In this document: piece by piece, positions 6,719 to 13,396 of the stretch | How the letters are laid out: every line of letters starts with the position of its first letter | How positions within the stretch are numbered: position 1 is the first letter of the stretch | NCBI GenBank assembly: GCA_002453275.1 | Contig: DKGN01000039.1 | Coordinates: 1-15,419 of the forward strand | Origin: Caryophanales bacterium UBA6769 | Lineage (GTDB): Bacteria; Bacillota; Bacilli; Bacillales; UBA6769 | Length of the DNA stretch: 15,419 bases | Direction: 5' to 3' | Notes under the pieces: generated by a model | Databases searched by the model: none | What the model saw: only the letters and a program-made list of their open reading frames with translations | Told to the model about the DNA's origin: nothing | Program-made: the position numbers and the translations under genes

Positions 6719-7776
6719 TCATCATTCCCCGCACGTAATTTTTCGATTAGCGCTTGTTTGTCATTTTCGATTACTGTCGGCTTTACTTCAATGGCCTCCA
6801 TCGCAGTCGTTGGGTCCTTTAATCCATTTCCAGTTAATACTGCAACAATTTTTGCACCTTTTTTAATTTCTCCGGAATCAATTTGCTTCTTTACCCCTGC
6901 TAATGAAGCACAAGAAGCAGGTTCAGCAAAAATCCCTTCTTTTCTCGTCAAGTCTTTATATGCCTCTAGAATTTGCTCATCCGTTACTTCGTCTACTTTT
7001 CCATGAGACGTATTTGCAGCATCGACTGCTAGATTCCAGCTTGCTGGATTGCCAATTCGGATCGCCGTCGCAATCGTTTCCGGCTCTTCTATAACCGAAT
7101 CTCGCACAATGGCTGCCGCACCTTCCGCTTCAAAGCCACGCATTTCAGGAAGCTTCGTTCCCTTTGCTTCCTTGTACTCTTTAAAGCCTTTCCAGTAAGC
7201 TGAAATATTCCCGGCGTTCCCTACAGGAATAGCGAGTACATCTGGTGCATCGCCCAATTCATCACAAATTTCAAATGCAGCAGTCTTTTGACCTTCAAGG
7301 CGATATGGATTGACTGAGTTCACAAGAGTAATCGGTTCTGTCTCACTAATGTGACGTACCATCTCAAGAGCATGGTCGAAGTTCCCTTTAATCGCAAAAA
7401 TCTCGGCTCCTAACACCATCGCTTGTGCTAGCTTTCCAATCGCAATTTTTCCATCAGGAATTACGATAACAGTTCTTAAACCTGCACGTGCACCATAGGC
7501 TGCTGCGGCTGCAGATGTATTCCCCGTCGACGCACATATAATTGCCTTGCTACCTTCTTCCTTAGCCTTGGCTACAGCCATAACCATTCCACGGTCCTTA
7601 AATGACCCTGTAGGGTTTGCACCTTCATATTTAACATATAGGTCGACACCCCACTCTTCTGATAATTGTTCAAGATGAATCAGTGGTGTGTTCCCTTCTT
7701 TTAAAGTTAGCATTGGTGTATTTTCTGTAACTGGTAGAAAATCTTTATAATGTGCAATTAGTCCATTCCATTTCAC
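6715..7776 (-). CDS. thrC: Threonine synthase ThrC
   Basis: A 353-residue pyridoxal-phosphate enzyme that converts O-phosphohomoserine to threonine and phosphate. The PLP lysine is Lys60 in NPTGSFKDRGM. The phosphate-binding loop STGNTSAAAAAYGARAG begins at residue 83, and TGNG near residue 315 belongs to the cofactor site. It is the short bacterial form, without the long N-terminal extension of the E. coli type. The start is GTG at 7774-7776, with GGGGAG about 8 bases upstream lying inside the end of hom; only 5 bases separate the two genes. It overlaps thrB by 4 bases. Expression is expected to follow the promoter in front of hom. Confidence 0.97.
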   Translation of the reverse strand: MKWNGLIAHYKDFLPVTENTPMLTLKEGNTPLIHLEQLSEEWGVDLYVKYEGANPTGSFKDRGMVMAVAKAKEEGSKAIICASTGNTSAAAAAYGARAGLRTVIVIPDGKIAIGKLAQAMVLGAEIFAIKGNFDHALEMVRHISETEPITLVNSVNPYRLEGQKTAAFEICDELGDAPDVLAIPVGNAGNISAYWKGFKEYKEAKGTKLPEMRGFEAEGAAAIVRDSVIEEPETIATAIRIGNPASWNLAVDAANTSHGKVDEVTDEQILEAYKDLTRKEGIFAEPASCASLAGVKKQIDSGEIKKGAKIVAVLTGNGLKDPTTAMEAIEVKPTVIENDKQALIEKLRAGNDE

Positions 7777-7781
7777 GAGCT

Positions 7782-9074
7782 TTACTCCCCTTCTACTCTA
7801 TAGCTGCTTTTCACTTCATAGACGACATCAAGATCGCGCAACTTTGTTAACACTTCTTCATACGCCTGTTTCGTTGTTTCATGAGTAATGACGATGACCT
7901 CAGCCTTGCCATTATCGTTAACTGGTAATTGTAAAAGCTTTTCCAAACTAATATTATGTTCTGCAAAAAGTGAAGATATTTTTGAAAATGCACCAGCTTC
8001 ATCTTTCACTTGAAACCGTAAGAAATATTTAGAAAAGATTTCATGTTTTTCTTTGAGCTGTTTATCAAATTGAGGCATAATAACACTTTTGCCATTCACA
8101 CCGAGGCGCATGTTTTTAACGACAGCAACAAGATCCGAAACGACTGCTGTTGCTGTTGGTAATTGACCTGCACCTGGCCCGTAAAACATCGTTTCTCCAA
8201 CCGCTTCACCATACACATACACAGCATTAAACTCATCGTTCACTGATGCTAATGGATGCGTATTAGGAAGCAAGGTTGGTTGAACACTAATTTCAGCACG
8301 CCCACTATCTCTTTGCGCAATTCCAATTAGTTTCATAGTATAACCAAACTGTTTTGCATATTCAATATCATCTAAACCAACTCGCGAAATTCCTTCGACA
8401 GCCACATCGTCTAACTGAATTCTCATCGAAAAACCAAGTGTACTTAAAATGACCATCTTCCTTGCCGAATCAAGCCCTTCTACATCAGCAGTCGGATCCG
8501 ATTCCGCAAAGCCAAGATCTTGTGCTTCTTTAAGCACATCATCGTACGAGGCTTTTTCGTTTGTCATTTTCGTCAAAATGTAATTAGTCGTTCCATTAAT
8601 AATTCCCATCATTTTTGTAATCCGATCGGAAGACAACCCTTCAATAAGGCTGCGAATGAGCGGAATCCCACCGCCGACGCTCGCTTCATAGAAAAGATCA
8701 CAGCCATTTTCAGCAGCAATCGACAAAAGTTCGCCTCCGTGAAGAGCCATCAAATCTTTATTTGCTGTCACGACGTGTTTTTTATTCTGTAGAGCAGTAA
8801 CAATATAATTTTTTGTTTCTTCAATGCCACCGATTACTTCGATAACAACATCGATTTCATCGTTATTTATAATGTCTTCTGGACGATCCGTTAACAAGTT
8901 TGAATCGACCTCGACATCTCGTTTTTTCTCAAAATCTTTTACTAATATTTTTTTCACTTCAATTGGACAGCCGACTTGGTGTTGGAGCTCCTTTTGATGA
9001 GCTTGAATAATCTGAACAACACCACTGCCAACCGTTCCAAATCCAAGCAATCCGATATTGACCTGTTGTCCCAT
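7782..9074 (-). CDS. hom: Homoserine dehydrogenase Hom
   Basis: A 430-residue monofunctional homoserine dehydrogenase that reduces aspartate semialdehyde to homoserine with NAD(P)H, the branch point to threonine and methionine. The nucleotide-binding GFGTVG is at residues 11-16. The family motifs VTANKDLMA (102-110), EASVGGGIPLI (130-140), GIINGTTNYIL (157-167) and GFAESDPTADVEG (188-200) are all present. The C-terminal part from about residue 350 is an ACT domain, as in B. subtilis Hom, where it allows feedback control by amino acids. The ATG at 9074 is preferred: AAAGGGAG stands about 8 bases upstream and the conserved fold starts there, although the frame is open 19 codons further up. It is the first gene of the threonine operon, with a clear promoter at 9137-9165. 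Confidence 0.97.
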   Translation of the reverse strand: MGQQVNIGLLGFGTVGSGVVQIIQAHQKELQHQVGCPIEVKKILVKDFEKKRDVEVDSNLLTDRPEDIINNDEIDVVIEVIGGIEETKNYIVTALQNKKHVVTANKDLMALHGGELLSIAAENGCDLFYEASVGGGIPLIRSLIEGLSSDRITKMMGIINGTTNYILTKMTNEKASYDDVLKEAQDLGFAESDPTADVEGLDSARKMVILSTLGFSMRIQLDDVAVEGISRVGLDDIEYAKQFGYTMKLIGIAQRDSGRAEISVQPTLLPNTHPLASVNDEFNAVYVYGEAVGETMFYGPGAGQLPTATAVVSDLVAVVKNMRLGVNGKSVIMPQFDKQLKEKHEIFSKYFLRFQVKDEAGAFSKISSLFAEHNISLEKLLQLPVNDNGKAEVIVITHETTKQAYEEVLTKLRDLDVVYEVKSSYRVEGE

Positions 9075-9087
9075 TGTGACACTCCCT

Positions 9088-9118
9088 TTGTTTATCCTAG
9101 AAGAACACTTGTTTATCC
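9088..9118 (-). repeat. Tandem GGATAAACAA repeats in hom leader
   Basis: Two exact 10-base direct repeats, GGATAAACAA on the minus strand (complements of 9109-9118 and 9088-9097), are spaced 21 bases start to start, two helical turns. They lie between the hom promoter and its ribosome binding site, the second one abutting it. They could be a protein- or RNA-level control site, or chance. Confidence 0.35.
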
Positions 9119-9136
9119 AGAGTGGACTCAAGGAAC

Positions 9137-9165
9137 ATTATAATCATGATTTTCGTACGTGGCAA
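9137..9165 (-). promoter_or_regulatory. Sigma-A promoter of hom-thrC-thrB
   Basis: On the minus strand TTGCCA (complement of 9160-9165) is 17 bases from a perfect TATAAT (complement of 9137-9142). The start of transcription should fall near 9130, giving a leader of about 56 bases. No T-box riboswitch features can be seen in it. Confidence 0.75.
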
Positions 9166-9167
9166 GA

Positions 9168-9179
9168 GACAAATTTGTC
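9168..9179. promoter_or_regulatory. Operator-like palindrome at hom promoter
   Basis: GACAAATTTGTC is a perfect 12-base palindrome placed 2 bases upstream of the hom -35 box. The position suits a repressor or activator site for the threonine operon. The regulator cannot be named from the sequence. Confidence 0.4.
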
Positions 9180-9218
9180 AAGTACGTTAATTTGAACGAT
9201 TTGCCTATTGTTTAGAGC

Positions 9219-10178
9219 TTAAACTTGTGTAACAGCCTCTCCCTTTTCTAAATAAGAATGGATATTTTCAATTGCAAGTGTCGCCATTTTCATCCTTGTT
9301 TCATAGGAGGCGCTTCCAATATGAGGCAATGCGACTACATTTTTCAGGTTAGCGAGTGGGTTTGTCCCCCGAATCGGCTCTTCTTGAAACACATCAAGGC
9401 CAGCACAAGCAATTTCCCCAGTCGTTAATGCGTGATAGAGGGCGTCTTCGTTTACAAGATCACCACGGGAAGCATTTATAAATATTGCTTGTTTTTTCAT
9501 CTTTTTAAATACATCTTCATTAAATATTTCTTTCGTTTCCTCTGTGAGAGGAGCTAGACAAACGAGAAAATCAGATTTTTCGACTAGCTCATCAAATGTA
9601 CAATATTGAGCACCGTAATCCCTCTCTGCCGCTTCTTTACGACTGCGATTATGATAATAAATATCCATATCAAAGCCAGTTGCTCGCTTCGCAACAGCTT
9701 CTCCAATCCGTCCCATCCCAAAAATTCCGAGTGTTTTTTTATGAATGTCAGTACCAGCCAACTGAAAAGGACTCCACGTTGTCCATTGATCAGATTTTAT
9801 ATAGCTCGATGCCTCGATGAGCCTACGTGCAGTAGCCATCAACAATGCAAAGGTCAAATCAGCTGTCGTATCCGTTAGGACGTCTGGAGTGTTTGTTATG
9901 ATTAATCGTTTTTCTTTCGCATAGGCAACATCAATATTGTCATAACCAACAGCCATGTTTGCAACCACTTTCAACTGTTCACATTGATCAATAAGCTGCT
10001 TATCAATTTGCTCTGTGAGCATCGTCAGTAGCGCTGTTGCATGCTTTGCTTTTTCAAATAAAATGTCTCTCGGTACAGGAACGTCGTCCTTATCCCACAT
10101 ATTTACGGTTGCCACTTCTTGTAATGGCTGTAACACTTCGTCGGGAAGTTTTCGTGTTATGTAGACGAGTGGCTTCAT
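9219..10178 (-). CDS. D-2-hydroxyacid dehydrogenase (glyoxylate/hydroxypyruvate reductase-like)
   Basis: A 319-residue D-isomer-specific 2-hydroxyacid dehydrogenase, closest in form to bacterial glyoxylate/hydroxypyruvate reductases. The Rossmann motif GMGRIG is at residues 154-159. The catalytic triad is visible as Arg238 in NASRGD, Glu267 in DVFQEEP and His286 in LPHIGSAS. The stretch NRSR at 177-180, at the end of the second strand, lacks the acidic residue typical of NAD enzymes, so NADP(H) use is likely (inference). There is no ACT or other C-terminal domain, so it is not a standard SerA. The ATG at 10178 is chosen because GGAGGT lies 9 bases before it; an ATG three codons upstream touches that site. 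It lies upstream of hom in the same direction, where I recall yutH in B. subtilis. It has no obvious terminator. Confidence 0.88.
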   Translation of the reverse strand: MKPLVYITRKLPDEVLQPLQEVATVNMWDKDDVPVPRDILFEKAKHATALLTMLTEQIDKQLIDQCEQLKVVANMAVGYDNIDVAYAKEKRLIITNTPDVLTDTTADLTFALLMATARRLIEASSYIKSDQWTTWSPFQLAGTDIHKKTLGIFGMGRIGEAVAKRATGFDMDIYYHNRSRKEAAERDYGAQYCTFDELVEKSDFLVCLAPLTEETKEIFNEDVFKKMKKQAIFINASRGDLVNEDALYHALTTGEIACAGLDVFQEEPIRGTNPLANLKNVVALPHIGSASYETRMKMATLAIENIHSYLEKGEAVTQV

Positions 10179-10261
10179 TATTAACATACCTCCATCATAA
10201 ATAATATTCCTATTTTCTCATAGCTATAGAGAGAACGTAAAGAAAAAGCTGTTTGATCGTC

Positions 10262-10290
10262 TTGCACGAATCCATTTCGTTCTTCATAAT
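10262..10290 (+). promoter_or_regulatory. Candidate sigma-A promoter of yutG
   Basis: TTGCAC (10262-10267) and CATAAT (10285-10290) are 17 bases apart, each with five or four consensus bases. The predicted start near 10297 gives a leader of about 30 bases that contains the ribosome binding site. Confidence 0.65.
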
Positions 10291-10327
10291 AGTAACTATC
10301 TAGATAAATGACTAGGGGGAGAGCACT

Positions 10328-10816
10328 ATGGAGCACGATCCAGTTGCAATTGCCGCAAGCGAATGGCTAAGCGAGCGGGGCGTCACAATTGATGATATTG
10401 CAGAACTTGTTCACTATTTACAAGTTCAATATTTTCCTGAGTTAACCCTTGATCTGTGTCGGGAAAACGTAGAACGGGTCCTGGCAAAACGTGAAGTACA
10501 AAATGCAATTATAACCGGAATTGAACTCGATCGGCTCGCAGAGAAGAAGATGCTTAGTGAACCGCTTCTTGATTTAATTGAACGGGATGAAGGATTGTAC
10601 GGAATTGATGAAATTGTCGCTTTTTCAATCGTAAACGTCTATGGCTCTATTGGATTTACAAATTACGGGTATATTGACAAAGTCAAACCTGGCATCCTCA
10701 AAAAACTTGATAATAGCCCTGGGTCTTGTCATACATTTTTAGATGATATCGTCGGAGCAATTGCGGCTGCTGCCTCAAGTCGGCTTGCTCATAGGCTCGC
10801 CAATGTGGAACCATAA
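10328..10816 (+). CDS. yutG: YutG, phosphatidylglycerophosphatase A-like protein
   Basis: A 162-residue protein of the PgpA-related family, known in Bacillus as YutG. PgpA enzymes remove phosphate from phosphatidylglycerophosphate in phospholipid synthesis. The family core is visible at residues 134-155, CHTFLDDIVGAIAAAASS and what follows, with the acidic pair Asp139-Asp140. A second acidic stretch, GIDEIVAFSIVNVYGSIGF, is at 92-110. Unlike E. coli PgpA it has few clear membrane helices and a largely soluble appearance, so a soluble or other phosphatase role is possible. The ATG at 10328 follows AGGGGGAG by about 7 bases. It is transcribed alone from its own promoter and converges on yutF, sharing a terminator. 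The enzymatic role is inferred from the family only. Confidence 0.82.
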   Translation: MEHDPVAIAASEWLSERGVTIDDIAELVHYLQVQYFPELTLDLCRENVERVLAKREVQNAIITGIELDRLAEKKMLSEPLLDLIERDEGLYGIDEIVAFSIVNVYGSIGFTNYGYIDKVKPGILKKLDNSPGSCHTFLDDIVGAIAAAASSRLAHRLANVEP

Positions 10817-10831
10817 ATTTAGGAAAATTGA

Positions 10832-10860
10832 CAGTGTCGCTTATTCGTTAGGCGGCACTG
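10832..10860. terminator. Terminator between converging yutG and yutF
   Basis: CAGTGTCGC (10832-10840) pairs with GCGGCACTG (10852-10860), 9 bp with one G-U pair and an 11-base loop. It is followed by ATTCTTTTTTTAT on the plus strand. The stop codon of yutF (10841-10843) lies in the loop region, so the two genes end on one structure. The minus-strand tail is weaker (CAATTTT). Confidence 0.8.
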
Positions 10861-11635
10861 ATTCTTTTTTTATGTCCCATTCATCTAATTGGTTAAGCGT
10901 GTATGTAGGTAAAGTCGGAACATGTTGTAGGTCGTCCTTTGTTGTCACGCCGGTATGAACAAGCAATGTATCGATACGTGCATTGATCCCCGCTAAAATA
11001 TCAGTTGCGTAATTATCACCAATCATAATTGCTTTTTCTTTTTCGATGCCGAGTCGTTCTAATGCTTGTTCAATCATTATCGGCTCGGGCTTGCCAATGA
11101 ATGTCGGCTCGGTATTTGTTGATGTCGTGATAACGGATGTCAATGCACCATTCCCAGGTACGAACCCTTTTTCCGTAGGTATTGCTTTATCCGCATTTGT
11201 TGAAATGAACGTTGCCCCATTACGAATGGCAAGACACGCTTTTGTAAGCTTTTCGTACGTTATTTCTCGGTCAATTCCGATCACAACCGAATCCGCATCT
11301 TGTTCATCGACTAGTGCGATTCCTTTTTGTTTTAACGCAGCTTCAAGTCCTTCTTCTCCAATCATAAAAACAGACTCACCCATCGCCTTTTGACTTATAT
11401 AATGAGCGGTTGCCAGGCTAGACGTCATCACTTGCTCACGTTTAGCTGGAATGCCGAAAGTTGTTAAGTCTTTAACGACTTGCTCTGGTGTTTTTGATGA
11501 ATTATTCGTAACGAATAAATAAGGGTAGTCAAGCTTGTAAAGTTTGTTGACAAAGCGAACAGCACTGTCAATTTTCTCTTTTCCCCGATACATTGTTCCA
11601 TCTAAATCAATTAAAAAACCGTCATACTTACACAC
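10841..11635 (-). CDS. yutF: HAD-superfamily IIA phosphatase YutF (NagD-like)
   Basis: A 264-residue haloacid dehalogenase phosphatase of subfamily IIA, the NagD/YutF type, which hydrolyses small phosphorylated metabolites in the cytoplasm. Motif I is DLDGT at residues 10-14, with Asp10 as nucleophile and Asp12 as acid/base. Motif II is the TNNSS stretch at about 43-47. The motif III lysine is in GKP at about 181-183. Motif IV is GDNYATD at about 206-212. A capping domain fills the middle. The GTG at 11635 is chosen since AAAAGGAG is 9 bases upstream and the protein then starts next to motif I, although the frame is open 17 codons further up. Only 4 bases separate it from the yutE stop codon, so the two are coupled. 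The physiological substrate is not evident. Confidence 0.92.
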   Translation of the reverse strand: MCKYDGFLIDLDGTMYRGKEKIDSAVRFVNKLYKLDYPYLFVTNNSSKTPEQVVKDLTTFGIPAKREQVMTSSLATAHYISQKAMGESVFMIGEEGLEAALKQKGIALVDEQDADSVVIGIDREITYEKLTKACLAIRNGATFISTNADKAIPTEKGFVPGNGALTSVITTSTNTEPTFIGKPEPIMIEQALERLGIEKEKAIMIGDNYATDILAGINARIDTLLVHTGVTTKDDLQHVPTLPTYTLNQLDEWDIKKESVPPNE

Positions 11636-11639
11636 TGTG

Positions 11640-12095
11640 CTAGTCTCCTTTTGAGTCTTCAGGTAAAAATGCTGATACTGGTCCAAGTTCTTCAGTTAAA
11701 TAACGCCGGATTTGCGTTGGGAATGATTGAAGTGCTGCAATATTTTCTCGTAATACTTTTTGTAACTGGTCAACATTAACATGGATATACGAACGAACAA
11801 GTTCGTGTCGACAAGCCACTACTTGCTTGATCATTGTTTTCTCAGAAGCTGTAATCACATTTTCATCGTCCAAAATATCAACAATATCTTCATAACTTCC
11901 TGGATCACGCATGATAAAGCCATCAATCATCGCATTACCGACATCGATAATTGATTCAATAATCCCGTGTGCAATACGTTCAAGAGCAAGCTGTGAAAAC
12001 CTCTCACTCCAGTCAGTAGTTTCATTAAATAAGTCGATATTTGACTCCATATAAAGTAATGTATCTTCAATTTGTTTCCGATCGACAAAATACAT
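11640..12095 (-). CDS. yutE: YutE, DUF86/HepT-like helical protein
   Basis: A 151-residue, helix-rich protein of the DUF86 (HepT-like, HEPN) family and close to Bacillus YutE. Conserved blocks are RIAHGIIESIIDVGNAMIDG, FIMRDPGSYEDIVDIL and the ending EELGPVSAFL. HEPN RNases carry an R-x4-H-x-Y motif; here the equivalent stretch is RHELVRSY, with Arg where the His should be, so catalytic activity is doubtful. No MNT nucleotidyltransferase partner lies next to it, unlike true HepT-MntA modules. The ATG at 12095 is favoured since CAGGTGG precedes it and B. subtilis YutE starts MYFVDR; a GTG four codons earlier is possible. It is cotranscribed with yutF and faces away from the DUF3055 gene. It is probably a housekeeping relative rather than a toxin. 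Confidence 0.8.
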   Translation of the reverse strand: MYFVDRKQIEDTLLYMESNIDLFNETTDWSERFSQLALERIAHGIIESIIDVGNAMIDGFIMRDPGSYEDIVDILDDENVITASEKTMIKQVVACRHELVRSYIHVNVDQLQKVLRENIAALQSFPTQIRRYLTEELGPVSAFLPEDSKGD

Positions 12096-12207
12096 TTGCT
12101 TTTCCACCTGCTTTTTCGGTAATCAATCTTGATTGTAGCATATCATTATCGAGCCATTCATTTTATGATACGATTTAAGAAAAGTATTGAAAAGGAGACG
12201 ATATACA

Positions 12208-12483
12208 ATGAGTGAAGAACGATTTTACTTATATGATGAGACAGAGGAAACCGAAACTCGGTTCGTTAGTTTTATGGGCGAAAATCAACGTTTTGACTTA
12301 GGCATTGTCAAGACCGATCGATATTACGGAAAATCACTCGTATTTGACATTCAAGGGAATCGCTTCGCAATTATCGGAAGGGATGACTTAAGCGAACAAG
12401 GTTATTTAGAATCGGCCTTTAAAGTGTCAAAAGAAGATGCCGAAGAACTACGTGATTTTTTAAATGAAATCATAGAGATTTAA
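12208..12483 (+). CDS. DUF3055-type small conserved protein
   Basis: A 91-residue soluble, acidic protein of unknown function. It resembles the DUF3055 family (SAV0927-like) of Bacillales, from memory. Visible blocks are FVSFMGENQRFDLGIV, TDRYYGK, FDIQGNRFAIIGRDDL and a C-terminal helix rich in Asp, Glu and Leu. There are no cysteines, no membrane segments and no signal peptide. The ATG at 12208 is chosen because AAAGGAG at 12191-12197 stands 10 bases upstream; a TTG seven codons earlier lies over that site. It is divergent from yutE across about 110 bases. No terminator is visible after it; instead the composite repeat region begins about 60-90 bases downstream. Confidence 0.75.
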   Translation: MSEERFYLYDETEETETRFVSFMGENQRFDLGIVKTDRYYGKSLVFDIQGNRFAIIGRDDLSEQGYLESAFKVSKEDAEELRDFLNEIIEI

Positions 12484-12606
12484 ACAAGGTTTGCAATCTT
12501 TCCCATCATGTATTTCACTCTTTCGGGGTAATTTAACTAAAAGTGTTGTTTTTAAAATCCTTGGAGTTAAACGATACTGTGCGGTATGGCTATAAACTAC
12601 CGCTCC

Positions 12607-12722
12607 GAAAATACACTTCGCTTTCCGTGGGCGGCTGGTGAGCCTCCTCGAACTTCTCTGCGTTTCGTTCTGTGGGGTCTCACCGTTGCCTTTAATTCCC
12701 ACAGGAGTCTACGTGTATTTCC
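12607..12722 (-). repeat. Bacillaceae palindromic repeat, copy A
   Basis: Read on the minus strand it contains GTAGACTCCTGTGGGAA near its start and CCCACGGAAAGCGAAG near its end. Four nested stems are visible: 12609-12616 with 12713-12720 (8 bp perfect), 12627-12631 with 12698-12702, 12633-12635 with 12688-12690, and GGTGAG 12637-12642 with CTCACC 12679-12684. Similar sequences are, in my recollection, widespread intergenic repeats in Bacillaceae. Confidence 0.65.
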
Positions 12723-12884
12723 TACGCTAATCTAAATCATTACTTTTATTTCCAGATAGCTTCAACTGGCATGGAGGGATAAAAATAACCTCCTAAGCTG
12801 ATCAGTAAGTTTGCTGCCTGAAGTGGTATTAACTTTTATTAATAAAATAATTGATAAGAATTTTAAAATCATTACCTTAGCGGA

Positions 12885-12975
12885 GGCAGAATACGCAGAC
12901 TCCTATAGAAAAAGCACGAGTCCGAAGATCACTGAAGAAGCTGAGGCCGTGCCCATGGAAAGCAAGTATTCTGCC
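12885..12975 (+). repeat. Bacillaceae palindromic repeat, copy B
   Basis: This is a diverged copy in the opposite orientation to copy A. It shares GACTCCTATAGAAA and CCCATGGAAAGCAAG with it. Its outer arms are a perfect 10-bp pair, GGCAGAATAC (12885-12894) with GTATTCTGCC (12966-12975), and an inner pair is GCACG (12914-12918) with CGTGC (12948-12952). The paired arms differ in sequence from copy A but keep pairing. Confidence 0.65.
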
Positions 12976-13071
12976 GAAGCGGTGTTAACGTTCTAATTAC
13001 CGCACAGTTTATCGGAATTGTGAAACAACCTTTTTGAAATTAGCCTATATTGTAAGGAAAGGGTGAGATGC

Positions 13072-13359
13072 TTGGACAAGAAAGGAAATAAGGGCGAGAG
13101 AAACAAATATAGTGACTTCGTAGCTGTCGAGAAGATGCATAACGAGATTATCCCCGAAGACCTCCCTGAAGGCGCATACGGTTCGCCGATTAATCGGAGT
13201 AGACTCGGAAAATCCACTCCGTTCGGTCCTGATCAACAAGCATTAAGTGCATTTACGTATGAAAATAAAAATCTTCATGAAGGGTTACCACGCCGGTATC
13301 CTTTTGCCCATCCGCCTCATGATGATGAAGAAGTGGATAGTGAACGTCCGCTATATTAA
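13072..13359 (+). CDS. Small hydrophilic conserved-looking protein, unrecognised
   Basis: A 95-residue polar protein that I do not recognise. It is rich in Lys, Asp, Glu, Pro and Gly, has no cysteine after the chosen start, no membrane segment and no signal peptide. Notable stretches are SPINRSRLGKSTPFGPDQQA and YPFAHPPHDDEEVD near the C-terminus. The composition suggests a flexible or small structural protein; a sporulation-linked role is only a guess. The start is taken as TTG at 13072 because AAAGGGTGAG stands just before it; a GTG at 13063 overlaps that site and is the alternative. The gene follows the composite repeat by about 40-60 bases and ends at a strong hairpin terminator shared with yutD. 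A good ribosome binding site plus terminator support it as a real gene. Confidence 0.65.
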   Translation: MDKKGNKGERNKYSDFVAVEKMHNEIIPEDLPEGAYGSPINRSRLGKSTPFGPDQQALSAFTYENKNLHEGLPRRYPFAHPPHDDEEVDSERPLY

Positions 13360-13361
13360 AA

Positions 13362-13396
13362 TAAGTGGTACGCACCGAAAGGTTGTGTACCACTTA
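13362..13396. terminator. Bidirectional terminator before yutD end
   Basis: TAAGTGGTAC (13362-13371) pairs perfectly with GTACCACTTA (13387-13396), with further pairing inward around a GAAA loop. The plus strand continues to a T-run at 13401-13409. The yutD stop codon (13394-13396) is the outer edge of the stem, and the minus strand runs into TATTTTAAT, so it can serve both converging genes. Confidence 0.85.

Larger units (their letters stand above)
12545..13029. repeat. Composite inverted-repeat (MITE-like) region
   Basis: This fills the only long gene-free stretch (12484-13071). CGATACTGTGCGGTA (12572-12586) is repeated inverted as TACCGCACAGTTTATCG (12998-13014), with a 2-base insertion. 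ACCGCT (12599-12604) and AGCGGT (12978-12983), and GTTGTTT (12545-12551) and AAACAAC (13023-13029), extend the symmetry. Between these arms lie two diverged copies of one palindromic element in opposite orientation (12607-12722 and 12885-12975), around a spacer with GGAGG/CCTCC and CTGATCAG symmetry. The whole is one large imperfect inverted repeat. No real gene is evident inside. It looks like a non-autonomous element or fused pair of elements; no transposase or certain target duplication is seen. Confidence 0.65.

Noticed and set aside
9075..9131. N-terminal extension of hom by 19 codons
   Set aside because: The extension runs through the ribosome binding site and the leader repeats up to the predicted transcription start. 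The ATG at 9074 is at the family start with good spacing.
9075..9218. T-box or other amino-acid riboswitch ahead of hom
   Set aside because: The predicted leader is only about 56 bases, with no terminator hairpin and no T-box sequence.
12460..12702. Minus-strand open frame of 80 codons over repeat copy A
   Set aside because: It lies inside the palindromic repeat and the end of the DUF3055 gene, has no ribosome binding site and a composition unlike a real protein. Such frames arise often in these repeats.
12811..12996. Plus-strand open frame of 61 codons over repeat copy B
   Set aside because: Its coding content is the repeat itself, there is no ribosome binding site, and the paired arms explain the sequence better.
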